NCBI GenBank assembly: GCA_036502625.1
Contig: DASXYG010000031.1
Location: 37,302 to 101,301 of the forward strand
Direction: 5' to 3'
DNA from: DASXYG01 sp036502625
GTDB lineage: Bacteria; Actinomycetota; Actinomycetes; Streptosporangiales; Streptosporangiaceae
DNA: 64,000 nt
A model generated the notes under the pieces. That model did no database searches. It was not told the origin of the DNA and saw only the letters and a list, made by a program, of their open reading frames with translations. This document shows positions 63,420 to 64,000 of the stretch, one piece after another (position 1 is the stretch's first letter; every line of letters starts with the position of its first letter). A program made the position numbers and the translations under genes.

Positions 63420-64000
63420 TCAGCGGGTCACGTCCCGGGCGGCGGCGGTGAGGGCGGTGGCTACGGCCTGGGTGGTTTGGGGCCAGGTGGGGAGGGTGGG
63501 GCGGCGGTCGGCGGCGGCTTTGCGGAGGTGGGTGCGGTGGGGGGCGTTTGTCAGCCATTTCTCTAGGGCTGCGGTTAGGGCCTTTGGGTCTTCTGGGGGG
63601 ATGAGGTGGCCGGGGCGGGTGCCGTGCGGGGTGTGGCCCAGGGCTTCGGGGAGGCCGCCTGCCGTGGTGGTCAGGACGGGGAGGGCGTGGGCTAGGGCCT
63701 CGGTTACGACCATGCCGTACGTGTCGGCGCGGGATGGGACGACCAGGAGGTCGGCGGCGGCGTAGGCGCGGTTGAGGGGCTCGGCGGTCAGGGGGCCCGT
63801 TAGGTGGACTCGGGGGGTTAGGGCCGCTTGGGTGATGGCTGTTCTTAGCCGGGTGACGAAATCCGGGTCGCGGTCGAGGGGGCCGACCAGGGTGCAGTCC
63901 CAGGGGAGGTCCGGGAGGTTCGCCAGGGCCCGGATGAGGAGGTCTTGGGCCTTGTGGGGGGCTAGGGCGGCTACGCAGAGGAGGTGGCCGTTGATGGGCG
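63420..64000 (-). CDS. GT4-family glycosyltransferase, C-terminal part
   Basis: 193 codons open to the window edge, so the N-terminal half is missing. The nucleotide-sugar domain is clear: LLCVAALAPHKAQDLLIRAL, VHLTGPLTAEPLNRAYAAAD and the EX7E-type region SRADTYGMVVTEALAHALPV, then TTAGGLPEAL. Typical of mannosyl/glucosyltransferases using NDP-sugars. The acceptor cannot be inferred. Confidence 0.92.
   Translation of the reverse strand, partial: PINGHLLCVAALAPHKAQDLLIRALANLPDLPWDCTLVGPLDRDPDFVTRLRTAITQAALTPRVHLTGPLTAEPLNRAYAAADLLVVPSRADTYGMVVTEALAHALPVLTTTAGGLPEALGHTPHGTRPGHLIPPEDPKALTAALEKWLTNAPHRTHLRKAAADRRPTLPTWPQTTQAVATALTAAARDVTR

Overview
The window is one contiguous stretch of a very GC-rich actinobacterial chromosome. 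Supporting this are third-position G/C in nearly every codon, frequent GTG starts, many ATGA/GTGA stop-start overlaps, a C1-U72 type initiator tRNA, a PaaR-type operator and an R2lox homologue. The gene mix (phenylacetate epoxidase, many acyl-CoA enzymes, ACAD10-like kinases, a P450) fits a soil actinomycete of the Streptosporangiales/Thermomonosporaceae type. That placement is an inference; no rRNA or taxonomic marker is present.

Layout. 1-8055 (minus strand): a stress operon dnaK-grpE-dnaJ-cbpM-clpB-trx-hsp20-[cyclic-nucleotide-binding/thioredoxin-reductase-like], tightly coupled and cut by the window edge. 8164-18266: a zinc dehydrogenase, a divergent 3-hydroxyisobutyrate-dehydrogenase/amidohydrolase pair, an XRE-cupin regulator, and a five-gene operon (CocE-like hydrolase, DUF485 protein, Na+/solute symporter, M24 protein with an altered metal site, mini PEP-utilising protein). 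18479-18555: initiator tRNA. 18724-27241: SDR, acyl-CoA dehydrogenase, TetR, a kinase fused through a long repeat tract to a DUF6285-like domain, two crotonases, an NmrA-like reductase and MarR. 27242-27997: a non-coding stretch with two related inverted-repeat-bounded units. 27998-34810: an operon for acyl-CoA ligase, MFS carrier, kinase and an unrecognised protein, divergent from a P450. 34797-45816 (minus): a long catabolic block with SDR, zinc dehydrogenase, ThDP enzyme, TetR, kinase, crotonase, acyl-CoA ligase, SMP-30 lactonase and a two-subunit acyl-CoA dehydrogenase. 46190-50259: a kinase and a large STAND NTPase with a cyclase-homology domain. 50276-54859: paaABCDE with a divergent TetR/PaaR and a PaaR box.

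54944-58279: tRNA-Pro(GGG) and its terminator, then two coupled membrane-anchored proteins of unknown function, closed by a degenerate copy of the tRNA 3' end and a second terminator. This looks like an old tRNA-targeted island. 58381-64000: PIG-L deacetylase, alpha/beta hydrolase, a DHFR-like pseudogene, R2-like ligand-binding oxidase, methyltransferase, a DUF4236-type protein and the C-terminal part of a GT4 glycosyltransferase.

The central theme (19-46 kb) is import, CoA activation and oxidation of one or more hydrophobic acyl, steroid or terpene-like substrates under several TetR regulators. The strongest leads are the kinase-repeat-DUF6285 fusion, the tRNA-bounded island, the M24/PEP-utiliser operon with a Cys in place of a metal Asp, the cyclase-STAND protein, and a GAACGNNCGTTC operator shared by two operons.
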